From positions 1-64,000 of the forward strand of contig WBMZ01012130.1 in the NCBI GenBank assembly GCA_013400975.1: 64,000 nucleotides of DNA, given 5' to 3'. The DNA is from Atrichornis clamosus (taxonomy: Eukaryota; Chordata; Aves; Passeriformes; Menuridae). The translations under genes and the position numbers were made by a program. A model generated the notes under the pieces. That model had not been told where the DNA came from. It saw nothing but the letters and a program-made list of their open reading frames with translations, and ran no database searches. Below are positions 26,701-41,700 of the stretch, in pieces (position 1 is the stretch's first letter; each line of letters starts with the position of its first letter).

Positions 26701-29700
26701 CTTTCTCTGTGGTGGTGTCACTGGGTGGATAAATCTTTGAAACACCAGCTCAAGGCAGAGATATCTTGGTTATGCCAAGAAACTATTGCTGCTCATGCTA
26801 AGAACTATTAGTATTCCGTGGCTTCCTCACAGTGTCTTGATTAGGAAAACAGTGTTTGAATATATGCTAACAGTACCTTAAATACAGGTTTATGCAGCTT
26901 GCAAATGATTTCTTTCTAATATGTGTAATGTATCTTGATGAAAGTCACTCACAGTGAAGTGGGATGTTTATTTTCTATATGTAAGCTTACGTTGTCCTTT
27001 AATTTGATTTTGACACTTAAAAGCATTTGTAAGCAAAACACTGGTATTGGATACCTTTTCAACTCTTTCTGAGCATCATTCAGCTAGAAACCCTAAAAAG
27101 GAATTTGCAGTGATAAATTCAGTTCAGTAAGTTCATTTTAAGTATGATAAGTTCATTTTAAGTTTATGTTTATTTAAGACAAAGTGCCAACAGCTGACCG
27201 TGAGTATCTTAAGCCAAATCTAATTAATATAATCAACTATAAATTGGAAACCTTGTAGAGTTTGCTTTGTGAGTGCAAACATTCAGGAGACGAGAGCATG
27301 AGAAAAATTAATGCTTTTATTTATTCTGGTTTAGATTTTGATACTTTGGATTGCAATAAACAGGATTAATACTTAAAAGTGGATGTGCATGTGTTTAGGG
27401 CTGATGTATGTATTAATGTAGCTTCTCAAGTGGTATCTGGTTGACCATGATATTGGGGAGGCATAGCCAAAAGAGAGTGCTCTGGATTTTTTCATGACTA
27501 GGACAGTATTTCAGAGGCTTTTGCTTTATTTTCTGGTGTTCCTTGTGTTCAGGCATTACTTTGGATTATGTAATTTCTTTTAGAATTTAGCATATGATTG
27601 AGGCTGATATTAAGAAACTGTTAGCTGCATTTTTCTTCCACGTTTACAGCAAGTGATCTAATTTGAATTCAAAGAAGGACTCTACAAGTGAATAATTTTA
27701 TTTTTTTTTTTCAACGTAGAATAGAACAGTTTTGGTTAGCTGCCATCTACAGTGTTTTCAGCTTTGGTAGTTGTAACAACAGCTTCTACCATTTCCCAAA
27801 GCAATGAGCCTGATGATGTATTGAGGTTCTCTTTAGAGTCCTTATCACCCTCTGCCTGACTTAAGTGAAGTATTTTGCTCTGCATCTGAAAATCTGTTTT
27901 GGAAAACACGGCCTAACACATGGTACTACAGTTAAAAGGCCAACTTACATTGAATGGAGCATAAACCATGAAATAAAGAAGCTGTTTGTTCCAGAGGAAG
28001 GGTATTTGTCTCTATTATGTGACTTTTTGTTCAGGAATGGTGATCACTCCTTGTGTGAGGTTTGAGAGCTTAGTGGAGCAATTAATGAACTAGTGAGAGT
28101 TATGCATACAGAAATACTTAAAGTAAGACTCAGGCACTTACGCTAGATAAAGGTGATTTATGTATATCTGGTCCACAAAGAGATTTTGATTGTCTTTGCT
28201 GAATTTTGAAAGGAGGATGAGTCCTTGGATAAGTTCGTAGGAACTAACGAGAGCAAGTTTAAGCATTAACTGCATGCTTTTCACCAATGAGTCAATAAAA
28301 AGCCCCAAACTAATTACTGAAAGTATGGCTCTAATGTGAAGAATCTCAAACAGTAGAACTCCAAACTGCTTGCATCAAACAGAATATATTTAGGGAACCT
28401 TCTCCCGGCCCCCGCCAGCTATGACTGTAGGCTTGAGCACAGCCTGTGCTTGGGATGTTTGCCTACCTCTAGCTGTGCAAGATTACAAACTCCTGCTTGC
28501 CAAGCCCACTTTCCAGGCATCTCCACCACAGAGCTGCATCCTGACCTCTGTTGCAACTGAGTCCCTGCTAACTCTGCGTTTATCCAGACTTGAAGCAAGC
28601 AAGGCAGAAATGCTTCCTAGGGCTTTCAGTGCCTATTTGTAGGAATCGATTTGCAGCGTGTTGGGGCGGAACTTATTTGTTCCTCCCGGTCACCTTGGGG
28701 AGGAGGGTGTGTGAAATGCTTCCAGCTGCAGCATTTACTGGGAAATGTTGGCTATTTTTTTCCTTTTATCTCTGTTTCACACAAAACCATGGATTCAGGA
28801 TTGCTGGATGAGAGCAGCATCCATGCAGAAAATATAAGCAATTAGAGGTGGCATTTCATCAGCAGTTTCTGATCCTAGCTTTCAGTAGAGGGTTCTTTGT
28901 AAAAGGGGCTGCCACTCCCAGTGCCAGGTTATGCACATTTGCATGTCTCTGCCAAACCAGGGTGTGTAATTACATACTTGGCATTTGCAGGTTGCAGTGG
29001 AGTGCACTTTCAGCGGACTGAAGGCAAGGTTATACTGCTTCCTGAAGTGTTCAGATGTCATTGTGGTCAATGCTATCCATTATTATGGCATGTTAAGGCT
29101 TGAACTTCTCTTTGGGAGCATGAGTAAGAATTTTGCCAAGGATAGGCCGAGACATGACTCTTGAAGGGACTGAGGAAATGCAGTTTCTTGCTGACGTCAA
29201 TAAAGCAATCTTTCCTTTGCAAGGTAGAAAGACGACAATGTGAAAATTAATTACTGTTGTGGGATAGATGTTACTTTATATATGCTGCTATTCTGGTTTT
29301 CTGTTCATTTCATTAAAATTCAATCTTTTATTAAAATGACTGGCTCTAATTTCCTGATTCTTCCCTTTGCAAGCACCAAATGTCAAATTTTTGTGTAGCT
29401 GAACCAGCTCATTAGGAAAAATGCAAGTAGTGATAAAACTACTAATATATTAAAACTCACTGCAGTCATTCTTCTGCTAATCCACATCTAATTAAAAAAG
29501 CTGAAAAGTATATCCAACTTAGGTGTGGGCAAACCTACAGAATTGTCTTTTCTATGGAGCTATGGAGAACCAGCTTTTATGCTGTTGCACGTGGGCAGCG
29601 TAAACAGGATGAGTGTTATTGTGCCCCATGGTCTTGGGTGGAGAAGTCCAGACTGACTGCACAGACTCTTTCCAAGGGGCTGTGGGTACTTGCCATGAGT

Positions 29701-32700
29701 GCACCACCTGTTCTCTGCTCCTGGTGCCTCAGGGTGGCTGTTTGGTGAAGACTTCCATGGTTTATGAGGTATCCTTTGATTGTACTTACCAGCTCCATAT
29801 CAGTTTATTCTTCCCTCACATGTTCCCTGCTATTCTCCACACGGCTGTTTTTTGCAACCTGTGGCTCACAGTAGCTCATCTCAGCCCCGTTCCCTTTTTC
29901 CATAGTAATTGTGGAAGTGCACAGGAGTCCTGGATGTCTATGTTTGTACGGTGCAGGTGAATCTTGTGTTTCACAGCACAGCTGCAGGCTATCAAATGGT
30001 TCAATTGTATCATGGTTTTCTGCGTTACTGTGCCCTCTTTTAGTAGTATTCTGTCCATTTGTTCCTTCAAGCTTCTTGCTTCTGCACTCCTTTCCAGCCT
30101 GAATAATTTTGCCTTCGTGTGTGTGTTGTCAGGTATCAGTGTGTTGGGGGGTTGTGTTTCAGGGTTTTTCTGGGGGCAGTGTGGTGGTTGATGTGTTTTG
30201 GTTTTTTCTTTCGGTGGTTTTTTTTTTTAAGATTGGAATTTGAGTTTGGGAATCTGTTTTAAAATTCCCATCTGAAAGTTGGGACAGAAAACAGATTTCT
30301 ACTAAAATGAATGCATTGCACTTAAGGAAATAGTTTCCATGATAATTAAAAAAAAAGACCACATAAGTTTTTCATCCTTACTTCGTAAATTTTTCCAATT
30401 ACAGTAAAGAGTTACCTTTCCTCAGACAGACCAATGGTTTCTACTGTGTCACAACTTCTTTTTAAGTTCTTACTGAGTAGGTTGCTTGCATACAAGTCCT
30501 GAATAACCAGTCAGGGAAAAAAGTTTTTCAGGAAATTGTGTATTTCAAGAGTAGAGGAGGAGTAGATTCAGGTTAATTTTACCCTCTCTGGCTTTCTTTC
30601 CCTCAGCCGCCTCCACCAAAACCTGCAATCACTGAAATACTATTTTGGGCATTCCTGAATGTCAAGTATTTGGTACTGCTAACAAATGGTAATAACTGTG
30701 TGAGAGGTTGTCCTGTACAGCATCTTCATGAGATTTGTGAAGCCCAGGTAATTTCCTCTTTGGCTTAATGAGGATAGAAGCTTCACATTTGGTCTTCGGT
30801 TATTAGGAGATGAAGCTCCTGTTAGAGATTTCTTCTAGCAGAAGTCCTACAGTATTGCAGTTATTTGTCACTGATTTTAATAAGAGTGGGGTGACACCAC
30901 TTCCCCTTCTCTCATGCAAATGTTGAATCACTGTTTCAGAGGACTACCAAGCATTTAGCCAGTTCATACAAAGAAGAATGAGATTGCCCAAACCCCCGTT
31001 ATTAAGACTCTCAACATGAAAGGTAAGAGGCTGAGTTTTGGGCCTGACGATGCATTGCGAAGGAAGGATCCAGATTTCAGTCTTTGATATCTTAACTAGC
31101 TGGTGTGACCTTAGGTCATAAGTTTGGATGACAACAGTGTATCATCCTCTCCTCCTCATCATTGTCCTCTCTGCTTTGTGGCTGGTGCCAAGGTCGTCTT
31201 GTGAGTCCAGTGCTTCAGTTTTGGATATCCTTGAGTGCTTAGGAGTCAACTGAAGGAAGTGCCCCTGCCTTGCTCCAAGCTGGACCACCACTGTTGCAGT
31301 ATCATACATTCTGTGCACAGAAGGATTGTCCACTGGGATATATTGGAGCTAGAATCTTCAAAATTTAATATTCAAAATGCTGTTTGAAGGGAAGGGGTGA
31401 CGTCTTTATCATTGATATCTGTATGTGTTGCTGTTCACTTGTCATTGGTGTTTGGATTTCAGCTTTTGTCGTAGTAACATTTCTTAGTATTTTTAATTGT
31501 CAATGTTCTCTTCTAAATCCTTTCCCATATATTTATATTGTTACATTGAATAAAACTGAACAGATAGTTTCTGCTCATACATAGAATTCTATCAGGGACC
31601 ATTAAATAGGTTTTGGTGTGAAAGTAGAGTTAGTCTGAGCTGTATTAATTGGGCAATTAACGGTGAAGATTCTTCAGTATCTACGAGTATTAACCAGAAA
31701 AGTCCATGCCAAATATCGAAGTACAAATACAGCTGAAAATTGATTTCTGCTTCCAGGAACAAAATACTCCACAGAGGATGTTGCCATTATTGCTGTAAAC
31801 TCCTCTTAATGCAAGGGTTTTTGGGTTTTGGTTTTTTGGTTTAGTTTTGGTTGTTTAGTTGTTTGGGGTTTTTTTTGTTTGTTTGGTTTGGGTTTGTTTG
31901 TTTGTTTGTTTGTTTTAATACAGTATCTTCAGTAATAGAATGTTTAAAGTGGGCTTCATCTCACCTAAGTCTTGGTGTCTAAAAACAAAACAGTAAAGTG
32001 TGTCTGTACCTCCTTTCTTAACTGAGGAGAGACAGGTATGTCTGTTGGCCATTCTTCCCACCCTAAATGTGGTGTCTAAGCAGCACGGGATGAACTGCTG
32101 TCCAGTGATCCTGTTCACAGTCAGTTGGAAACAGAGGTTCTCCCATGAATGTTGTGTCCTTCAAATGAGTGGCTGTTACTGTTTTATTACAGTTTCCAAA
32201 TTACCCGTTCCCTCCCCAGAACTAACCTGCTGAGGTTCCCTGTCTGTCTCCAAGCAGTTTCTGTCTGGGTTTAAGGAAGAAAGAGGAAAGGAAGAGGATG
32301 GGGGTAGAGTTTTTTGTCTGGTTGATTTTTATTGTTTGGGGTTTTTTAAAATCAAAAATGAGCTTTCTAAATAAGACAAAGAACTTTGTATCTCCTGTAT
32401 AAGGAGAGAAAGAACAAGCAAAGTTCATTCAATATGTTAGATTGGAAATTGATACCTCAGAGACTTGGTACACAATAAAAGTTGCTTGGCCAGTAGGTTT
32501 TACTTAGCAAGGTGAAATTTCTCTTCAGAGTAGAGGTCAAATGTTTCAGGATTGTGGAGGATGTGCTAGAGAGGTAGGAACTCAAAACATCATTTGGAAA
32601 AAATGCCTTATTTCTCTGGAGTGTACCAGTGATCTGTCCTTCCAGATGCTGTTTACCTGTAGATATACTGTCATGCTTTGTAACTTCCACTTTTCTTTAC

Positions 32701-35700
32701 CCTGTGTACACATTCTTTTGGTATACAATGGATATTCAGGATTGATTATTTAGGGGGGAGAGAGAGACAGAGAGCAATTCTAACCAGTAGCCAAGATGAG
32801 TTATAAGGAAACATGAAAAGGGGCCAAACAATAACAGCAACTGCCAAACCTTAGCTGTTTTGGGAAAAGAACTTTGGCAAAATTCCTTCCCTAGATTGCT
32901 CATAATGCATTTAAGAGAATAGTTTGGAAGGATAAGGACTCCTGAGATCTAGTATCTTCCTTCAGACTTCTTTACTGAATCTGTTGGGGAAATGTTTTTT
33001 AGTTTTAGAAACTGAAGTGTCATGAAAGACTGGCTTACTGAAGTTGACGTACTAGAGTAAGCTGGTGATTCATATTAGTGGGAAGTGGAGCAATAATCAT
33101 TTTAAGTGTACTGAAGGAGTTTGGTGAAGCTGCTAATGTACAAAAATACTCTTAATTATAACCAGTTAGAAAACCAGATTGCAGTAAAAGGTATTTGTAT
33201 CTTCAGAAATGAGGGGAGGATGATCTTGCTGAGTTCTGGGTCCTGGTGCCCTATGATATCTAATCAGAAGAGCTTAGTATGGTTCAAAAATTGGACTATT
33301 GGATCTGCAACATTCATTTATACAAGGAAAATACAAACAGCAAAACACAAAACCTGGTTGCTAGATTCACAGCCTTATTTTTATGTTATGAAGTAAGTCG
33401 AGTTAAACATAATTGTTAATGAACTTAGGGGCAAAGAAGTAAAGCTTCTGTGAAGGAAAACTGAGCTGTGCACATCTGTGCAGGTTAACATTAATGAGTT
33501 AAGAAATTACTCTCTCATACATTTCTTAAAAGTTTTGAAAATAAGGTGCCCTGGTGTTCAGTATGCCACAGCTAATTCTAGATGTGTTTTGAGATTCCAT
33601 TATCACACAGCTGTTAAAACTACTTATTCATATATTTGAATAATTTAGTAGTAGCTAAACAGTATGAGTTGTGTAAAACTTGCAATTGGTTCAAAATTAT
33701 TTAAGTAGCTGAATATAAGAGAAGACTCTGGTGTTCCGTAGGGATCTCACGGGAGGTGGGCACCTGGCAGTCTGACACACAGCCCAAGCTCTCCAAGTGT
33801 GTGTATGAAGGGGTTTTATTCTGTAGTAGCTTCTGCTGTAGCTGCAGCTGTGTGCTGAGACAAGTCCTCAGGCTTGGAGTGGTGGGTAGTGTTTCAGTCT
33901 CATGCTTCCATACTGCAAACAGTGCCCAGACAAAGAAAACAGAAGGGAGCTATTTCTGCTGGTATTGGAAAATTCAGAATCGGGTAGTAGTAAGTTTGTG
34001 AGGATATGTGTATGTCGTATGTAATAATTTACAGGAAGCAAGGTGAGTGGTGTTTCTTTTGACCACAATACAAGCACAGAGAGATGTTCAATACCCTGAA
34101 CATTAATTAAAAACTGCTTCCTTATTCCTTATATTATGTCTTGTTAACCTGTGAAGCTCAGTGCCACAGGATAGCTAATCTGAAGAGCTTAATAACATTC
34201 AAAAATAATTAGACTTTTGGATGGATACCATCCTCTGTTATCTTATACAGGAAAAAGATAAACTCTCCAGCTTCAAAGATGAGTTGGTAATAACCAACAC
34301 TGAAAAAACTTGACTGTTGGCCATTGCTCTTTAAAAAGCTTGAGGATCAGTTGTTGTGACTGCACGGTTAGGAGAGTGAACAAGGGCAGCCAGGCTGCTC
34401 AGAGATACTGCTTGCTGAAATAAACAGGTTTACAAATGATCTGTTGTCTGGGCCACCTTTGTTTTGCTTTCAAAGCATAAAACTTCCAGGACCACAGGTG
34501 AAATGACATCATACATATTGCTTGTTTCAGATGTTTGTTTGTACATGAACTAATACTGCAATGGGTCTGTCCTCAGAAAAGCAACTAAAGTTAGTATTAT
34601 AGTCATTGGTAGATTTCTATCGTGGCATTATTCATGGGGATTTTTCTTGGTTTTCTTTAATGTATGTTTACTATGTGTGACTTACGTTGGCATTACATGC
34701 CTCCTACAGCAGGGAGAGTGAGGTTGCTTGGGTTTTTTGCTTACTGTTGGGAGTTGACTCTGGCTGGATGCCATGTACCCACCAAAGCTTCTCTATCACT
34801 CCCCTCTTCAACTGGATGGGGTGGAGAAAATAAAACAAAAGTCTTGTGGGTCAGTATAAGCATAGGAGAAATCAGTCACCAGTTACCATCACAGACAAAA
34901 CAGACTCAACTTGGGGAAGTTAAATGAATTTTATTACAAATCAAATCAGAGTAGGATAAAAAGAAATTAAACAAAACAGTAAAAACACTTTACTGCCACC
35001 CCTCCCTTCTTCCAGGGCTTATCTTAACTTTGAAATTCTGCACATCCCCACTCTTGGTGGTGCAGGGGGATGGGAAATGGGACCTGCGGTGAGTTCATCA
35101 CACGTTGTCTCTGCTGCTCCTTCCTCCTTGGGGGAAAGACTCCACATTCTTCCCCAGTTCCAGCATGGGGTTCCTCTGACAAGAGACAGTCCTCCATGAA
35201 CTTCTCCAGTGGACTTCCCATGGACTGCAGTTCTTCACAAACTGCTTGCACACGGGTCCTTCCCATGGGGTGCAGTCCTGCAGGAACAGACTGCTCCAGC
35301 ATGGGCTCCTCTCTCCAGGGGGCCACAGGTTCTGCCCGGAGCCTACTTCAGTGCAGGCTTTTCATGGAGTCATAGCCTCTTTGGGGCATCTACCTGCTCC
35401 AGCTTGGGGCCCTCCATGGGCTGCAGGTGGATCTCTGCTCCACCGTGGACCTCCACGGGCTGCCAGGGCACAGCTGCCTCCCCATGGGCTGCACCATGGG
35501 CTGCAGGGGAATCTCTGCTCTGGAGCTTGGAGCACCTCCTGCCCCTCCTTCACTGACCTGTGTGTCTTCAGGGCTGTAGCTTTCACATATTCTCACTCTT
35601 TTCTGTCTGCAATTGCTTAAGCAGAGTAACATTTTCCCATTTTTAAACCTGTTATCCCAGAGGCACTACCACAGTCACTGACAGGCTTGGCCTTGGCCTG

Positions 35701-38700
35701 TGGCAGGTCTGTCCTGGAGCTGGCTGGCACTGGCTCTGTCAGACATGGGGGAAGCTTTTGGCAACTTCTCACAGAAGCCACCCCTGTAGCCCTCTTCCCC
35801 CTCCCAGAACCTTGCCCCGCAAACCCAATACGCCTATCAACTCTGTGGACACTTAAACCAGGGAGAGAACATTGTGACTGTAAAACTACCAGCTTATATG
35901 AAAATGTCTTGCATTGGTTTGCAGAATATAACAGGGTTTTCTCTATCACTTTGTAAAAACAACTTACGTGGTCAGATTTATTGTATGAATTTGGTTTGTA
36001 TCTTATGAGAATTAAATTAGCAAGCATCTTAAAGTTATCTGCATTTTTTGCAGGATATTATAGAGAAATCGAAAATGAAGGGAATTCCTATCATTATTGA
36101 TGCAGTAAGTATTTTCTTGCTTTCAGTCAAGTGGTTTGACATTTAAGAAACTATCCAGTAAATGTTCTTTTTTCTGTGTTTTGCAGGATGGACTGTGGCT
36201 CATTTCCCAGCAGCCTTCTCTCATTCAAGGCTACCAGCGAGCTATTCTTACTCCAAACTATATGGAGTTCAGTAGACTGTATGAAGCCATGGTGAGCTGT
36301 TTTCCTTTTTGGTATTTAAGTATGTACAAGTTTAGTCTTTTTGTCCTTAAAAATAAATAACTTACTACTGGCTTAAATATTATGTGCTGTTTCTTATATG
36401 TGAGAGAAGCATTATCTGGGCTTTTTATTCCATGGGATAATTGCCACAACAATGCATATACTTAAACATAGCTCTTTTTTAAAGAAGACCCATTCTCATG
36501 CAGTTTTTAGCATTGCAGTGGGTATAGAAGAAAATACATGGAAAGAATGATGATGCTGCCTTTTTTGCCCCCCATGCATATGCTGAAGTAGCATGTCTTA
36601 GAATATATTGTTCTAGTAGCAAAATATGTACTGTGTATGGAATTCTTGTGTTGTAGCTTAGAGACCCCGTAGACAGTAGTGATCATCATGGATGTGTATT
36701 AAGACTCAGCCAAGCCATGGGGAATTTGACAGTTGTTCAAAAGGGAGAAAGAGATCTTATTTCAGATGGAGAGAAAGGTAAGTGAAGCCTTTTGCTTTTA
36801 GCAGTGTAATTCTTTTGTTCTGTTTGCTTTCAGTCATAATCCACTAGACTGTATAGCTATTGGTTATATTTCCCTGGAGATTGGAGGCATGGCTGCCTTT
36901 GCAGATCACCTTCAGATGATTTGTGTAAATCGATATTTTATTTTTCATTTAAATTACTTAATGTTTTGCATTACACAAGTATTGATAAATTAATTATTTA
37001 ATCTTTGTGAACTGTTTTAAAGTTCTTAGCTGACATGGTCTATATAAGTGCAGCTGTCACTGCTAAATTGATGCAAACTGATTTTGTTAGTTCACCATAT
37101 ATTGGTGCGTGTGAAAAGTGAAGTTGTCTTGAGGTTTGTGACCTGCTCAATTCCTTGAAGCTATTCTTCATGGGGCTGTAGTTTAGCATGTACATATGCC
37201 TTGTACAGCAGCCCTGACAAATTAAAAACAATTAACTCTAGATTGCCATTACAACAGTCACATACTAATATGGTTTAAAGTATACTTAATAAAATTAGCT
37301 GCCTGTCTGATGCTTTTTATGCTGATCATTTACTGTGATCAGTATAAAATTAATTCACGAGTGCCTTCATCGCATTTTGACTACATGGTCTTATTTCACA
37401 TACATAACAAGCAGCAGCTCTGCTTCTAATTACTTGAAATGCTAATCTCTGATAAATGTTTATGCAGCTTCAGAAGTGTTTTGTATATACAGTCAATTTT
37501 TCATTATTGGGAGCCATGGGAGTCTTCTGTAACAGAAAAACAGACGTAATATGACAACTCGTTTCTGCAGAGCCACCTTCCACACACCCCATTAGTGCAG
37601 ATGCTGTAGCAGAGTGTGAAACAACTGGGACCTGGAAGCAGCGTAGTTACATCTCTGTGCTAAAGGACCTTGGGGATACAGTACCCAAGTTCTCCCCTGC
37701 TGTCATATTTGCACCCATAGCAGGCTTGATTTGTAACCTTGGACAGTCAGGCCAGGCTGAAGGGAGGATGAGCTCTGCCAGAGGATAAAATGTCTTGACT
37801 CCAGTTTATGCCAGCTAGAGAGCTTTAGAGCACTACAGTTGTCTTCTTTCTCTGCTTTTATGTCAGCAGTGTTCTTTTTATACAGGATTTTTAATGAACA
37901 TTGGGAAAACTGGGTGAGCACTTTAGATTGAGTACATTATCTAGTATCTCTGTTCTCCTTTTGAACTGTTTCTCTTGAGACAAGTATATCTCCACAACTG
38001 CTGGAGAGATGGGACACTCTCCAATGTCTATTGTCATGGAGGATTAAAAAAAACCAGGAAACAACTGAAACTCTTTCTAATTTCAATTTTGAATGTTCAC
38101 GTGTGGCACAAGTTCAGTGTATGTCTTGTGTGCTTTTGGGGTTTTTCATTGGTTTTGGTTTCTTTCTCCACCTTGTTCTTTGTCTCTGTGTTCGGATTTT
38201 TTTTTCTCTTAGTGAAGTGGCTTTTGATTTGGAATAAAAACAGTTCTGTGCCTTTATACAGTTGATTGATGTCCAACTACAGGCTGCTTTCTTTTTCTTA
38301 CCTTGGTTCTATCACTGATGCTTTGTTGGATTACAGACATTACAGGCAGCATTACTGAGCTGTAAGAAAGCAGGTTATAACGTCTTTTGCAAAAACTGGT
38401 TTTAGAGTTTGTGTGACTTTCAAGAAGGTTCCTGAGAACTCTGCAGAAACTACAGACTTCAGCTTCCTTTTAACAGTAATATTCTTTGGGTCTGGTATGC
38501 TGGTCATTTTTCTAAAAGCTTCTCAAATGCAAAATTACATTGCGATTCTACTGTGTACTCTGTGCCACAACATGGAATATATTGTCATCTCACTGACCTT
38601 GAATTCTTCCCCAGGTTTTTGCTCTTATTTTTCATCTGTCTCTTCTTTTGATCTGATGTCATTTTTTTTCAGCTAAGACTACATACATCATGATTCCAGT

Positions 38701-41700
38701 GTGAGGGAAATCCAGATCATTGGATCAGGCCAATGTCCTCTGAGCACAATCAAACATTATGAAAAGATCTCAGTACTCCTCTTGCCTTTTATTTATCATG
38801 TCATCGTCCATTTGTAGTGCTTGAGGCCTACCTATTTTTAGGCATGCCCTGCTTGAACTTCTGTGTTTAGCATACTGACACTGTAGTTTGCATATATTAC
38901 TTTTAAACTTTCTTCTTTGGGAATATACTGTATGCATGCTTTCCAGAAAAAAAAAAAGAAAAAAAAAGTCAGTCTCAGTAGTCTCCAGGAAAACCAGAAA
39001 TTGAGAAATTGCAAACTTAACCATATAAGTTTAGTGTTTTGTGCTTGGTTGTTGTGGAATGCAGGCTTTTTGAAGGTGCCAGATTTTGCAGTAGGGAAGA
39101 TTGGCTTTGTGAATACTTCATAGCTTAACGTGATTATAGTGGTTATTTTCACAGTACTTTTATTCATGAGTCTGTAGGAAATTCAGTAGACAGTTTACTT
39201 CTGTTACCTCAACACAAAAAGAGTTACCAGGTGATTTGGTGTAAGGAAGAACAGGTGCTGGTGAAGGATTACTGACAGCAAATAGCTCTGTAATCTAAGC
39301 AGAGAGGCTCAATGAATTCTGGTTGGAAGCTGAATCCTAATACATTCCAAGTAAGATTTTATTAATAGACAAATTAACTGCTACAGTAGCATACCTGAAA
39401 CTTTGGTAGATTCACAAACTTTGAAGTGTCTGGATATCTCTGAGGTTTGTTTTTACAGGTCAGATTAGCGGGTGCAGGTGGTTCTTTATGGCCTCAAAAT
39501 CAGCACTGAATCACATACATGGCCTCTGTGAAAGCAGTAGGAGTCCTCCACTATAAAGGAGGTTTTTCTAAAGTTTGTCTCCATGTCAGTAGTGAGCTTC
39601 CAACTGCCCTGTAAAAGTAATCACCAAGATTTTAAATTAAGTTTTATATACTCTTTTTCTCTTTCCTTTTGCAATTTCACATTATAGCTTGGTCTACAGT
39701 TGTTGATTCCCTGCTCTACAAAGATGAGCTTCACCATGCTCTTGGTAGGTGATATCAGTGCCATCACTGACCAGGGTAGGAATGAGTACTCAGCCTGTGG
39801 GTAAAAGGTAAGTCAGCTTTTATTCGCTATGGCACAGCTCTCTAAGGTTATCTTTTTATTATTCTTTGGAGAACTGGTCAATAATAAAGTGTGGTTATAC
39901 CAGCCTTAGTTCCTAACATGTTTAAAATTTGGTTAGGTCCTTGAAGTAGATGATTTGGATTTTGATTTTTAAATGTTATGAGTTTTTCTGTATTTTCCCC
40001 AGCACCTGTGTTTGGCCCTCCTCCCTTCCAAAAGGCAGGCTTTGTGGGAACCATCCCACTGCTGCCTGTGACTACTTTTACTGGGAACCAGTAGCCAAAT
40101 ATGGTTTCTCTCCAGTTGCTCAACTGCAGCTATGGTCAAGAGAAGCAAGTAAGCATGTGAGGGGGAATACTAAGTACTGACTATGGGGTAAAAAGCCAAC
40201 TCTTGCCATAAGTGCCCAAGCAGTACTTCTAATTCCAGCCTTCCATCTCCCTATATAGCTGGAAAGGAAGCTATTCCGTGCTTGTCACTCCCTGGCTCAC
40301 TCACAGCTGCTGAGCAAATCTTGCCTAGATTTTTAACTGAGAGGCAGCACCTTTGTCTCCAGTCCTGCTTCTGCAGAGTGAGCAAAACAGGGAGGTGATG
40401 GTTCCTGTCCATGGTGCCACCATGCTCTCTACCACACGTGCAGCCCAGCTGGCTTCTCCCTGGCACTCTCACCTGGGCCCTGGCTCCTGTGCCTGCCCAA
40501 GAAAACTAATGCAAAGTTGGGTCATTTTGTTTTGACTTAAATTGCGTGGTATCTCTCACTCAAGGACTTATCTAAGTTTTAAAAGTGTGATTAGGGAATG
40601 TAAAAGTATAAGCACCCTTTATATAAAAGCCAACTTACATTTTCCACATCAGTTGAGTTATTTCTCCAGCCAGAGTCATTAAACTTGGTTTCCCTATCTG
40701 TATGCACTCTGGGACATGTTTCTGAGAGTCCACAGTCTCCAGCTGTGTGCTTTTGTGAACTAACTTGCAAAAGGAAAAAGATAAATTTCTTACTAGTATA
40801 ACTATATGCTAGGTCAGAGATGCATATTGACAAGAGATTTTACTCAAAATCTGATAATGGTCTAAACCTGAATCTTGCATTTGATGGAGCAAAATGATCC
40901 TCCATAGCTACATTATTTTGCATAGAAAATGGCAGTCTTAAGCCTTTTCATTAGAGTGTGTTTGTTGTGTGGGAAGGCTGTAGCTGATCCAATCCAGTTG
41001 GGTCATATCAGGAGTTAGAATGGTCATATATTTATACATGGATTCCTGACCACATTAGGGTGAGTGCAGTACTCCTGCTCTCCAAGAGGAAAACAAGTGC
41101 AAGGAATTTGTTCAGGATATCTGAGATTCAGGAGTTAAATTTTAATCTCCAGGGTGTCTTTCACTCTGCAGTCTCAATAAATGTGGTGTTTCACATAGGC
41201 TCTTCAGCCTTCTTGACCATCACCAGGACAACTAACTATCCCTTACTTCACATGCTGTGTTCTAAATACAAACATAAAAGAAATGAATCTCTGGGTTTTT
41301 CACTACTGGGTGACCATGGTGAATCAGGAGCAGGCAGACATATATTACCTTTTATACTACTTTGGTTTTCTCACTGTGATGTGTCTAGGAGCTGGCATTG
41401 TACGTGGTGCTGCCTGCATACAGCCATAAAAAAAGTTGTACTTCCCAGTTGACGTGTAGTGCTTGAGGTCAGCAAAACTACTACATTCTAATTTTTTTCC
41501 TTCAAAGAGAGGACAGCTATTTTCAGTTACATAACAGACTGGTTTGGGTTTGTTTTTGGTTTTTTTTAATTAAGCATAACAATACCCATAAATAGGTCCT
41601 TCTTCTGGGCTTTTGGCAGCAGCAGAATTTGGGCTGGGAGTTCTTTCATCTTAAAACTTGGCAATGGTACAGCTAAGTGGGACACCATGGTCTGAATGCT

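Larger units (their letters stand above)
21597..36053 (+). other. NAXD: NAXD intron (14.5 kb)
   Basis: The largest intron. It contains a tandem duplication (27128-27163), a GTTT-type tract (31816-31918), two related old interspersed-repeat copies (33.24 and 34.16 kb) and the antisense LTR (about 34.7-35.83 kb). No exon is recognised. Confidence 0.7.

Noticed and set aside
35024..35632. Several overlapping open frames of 66-124 codons on both strands
   Set aside because: They lie inside the LTR and reflect its GC-rich internal repeats. They are not retroviral genes.
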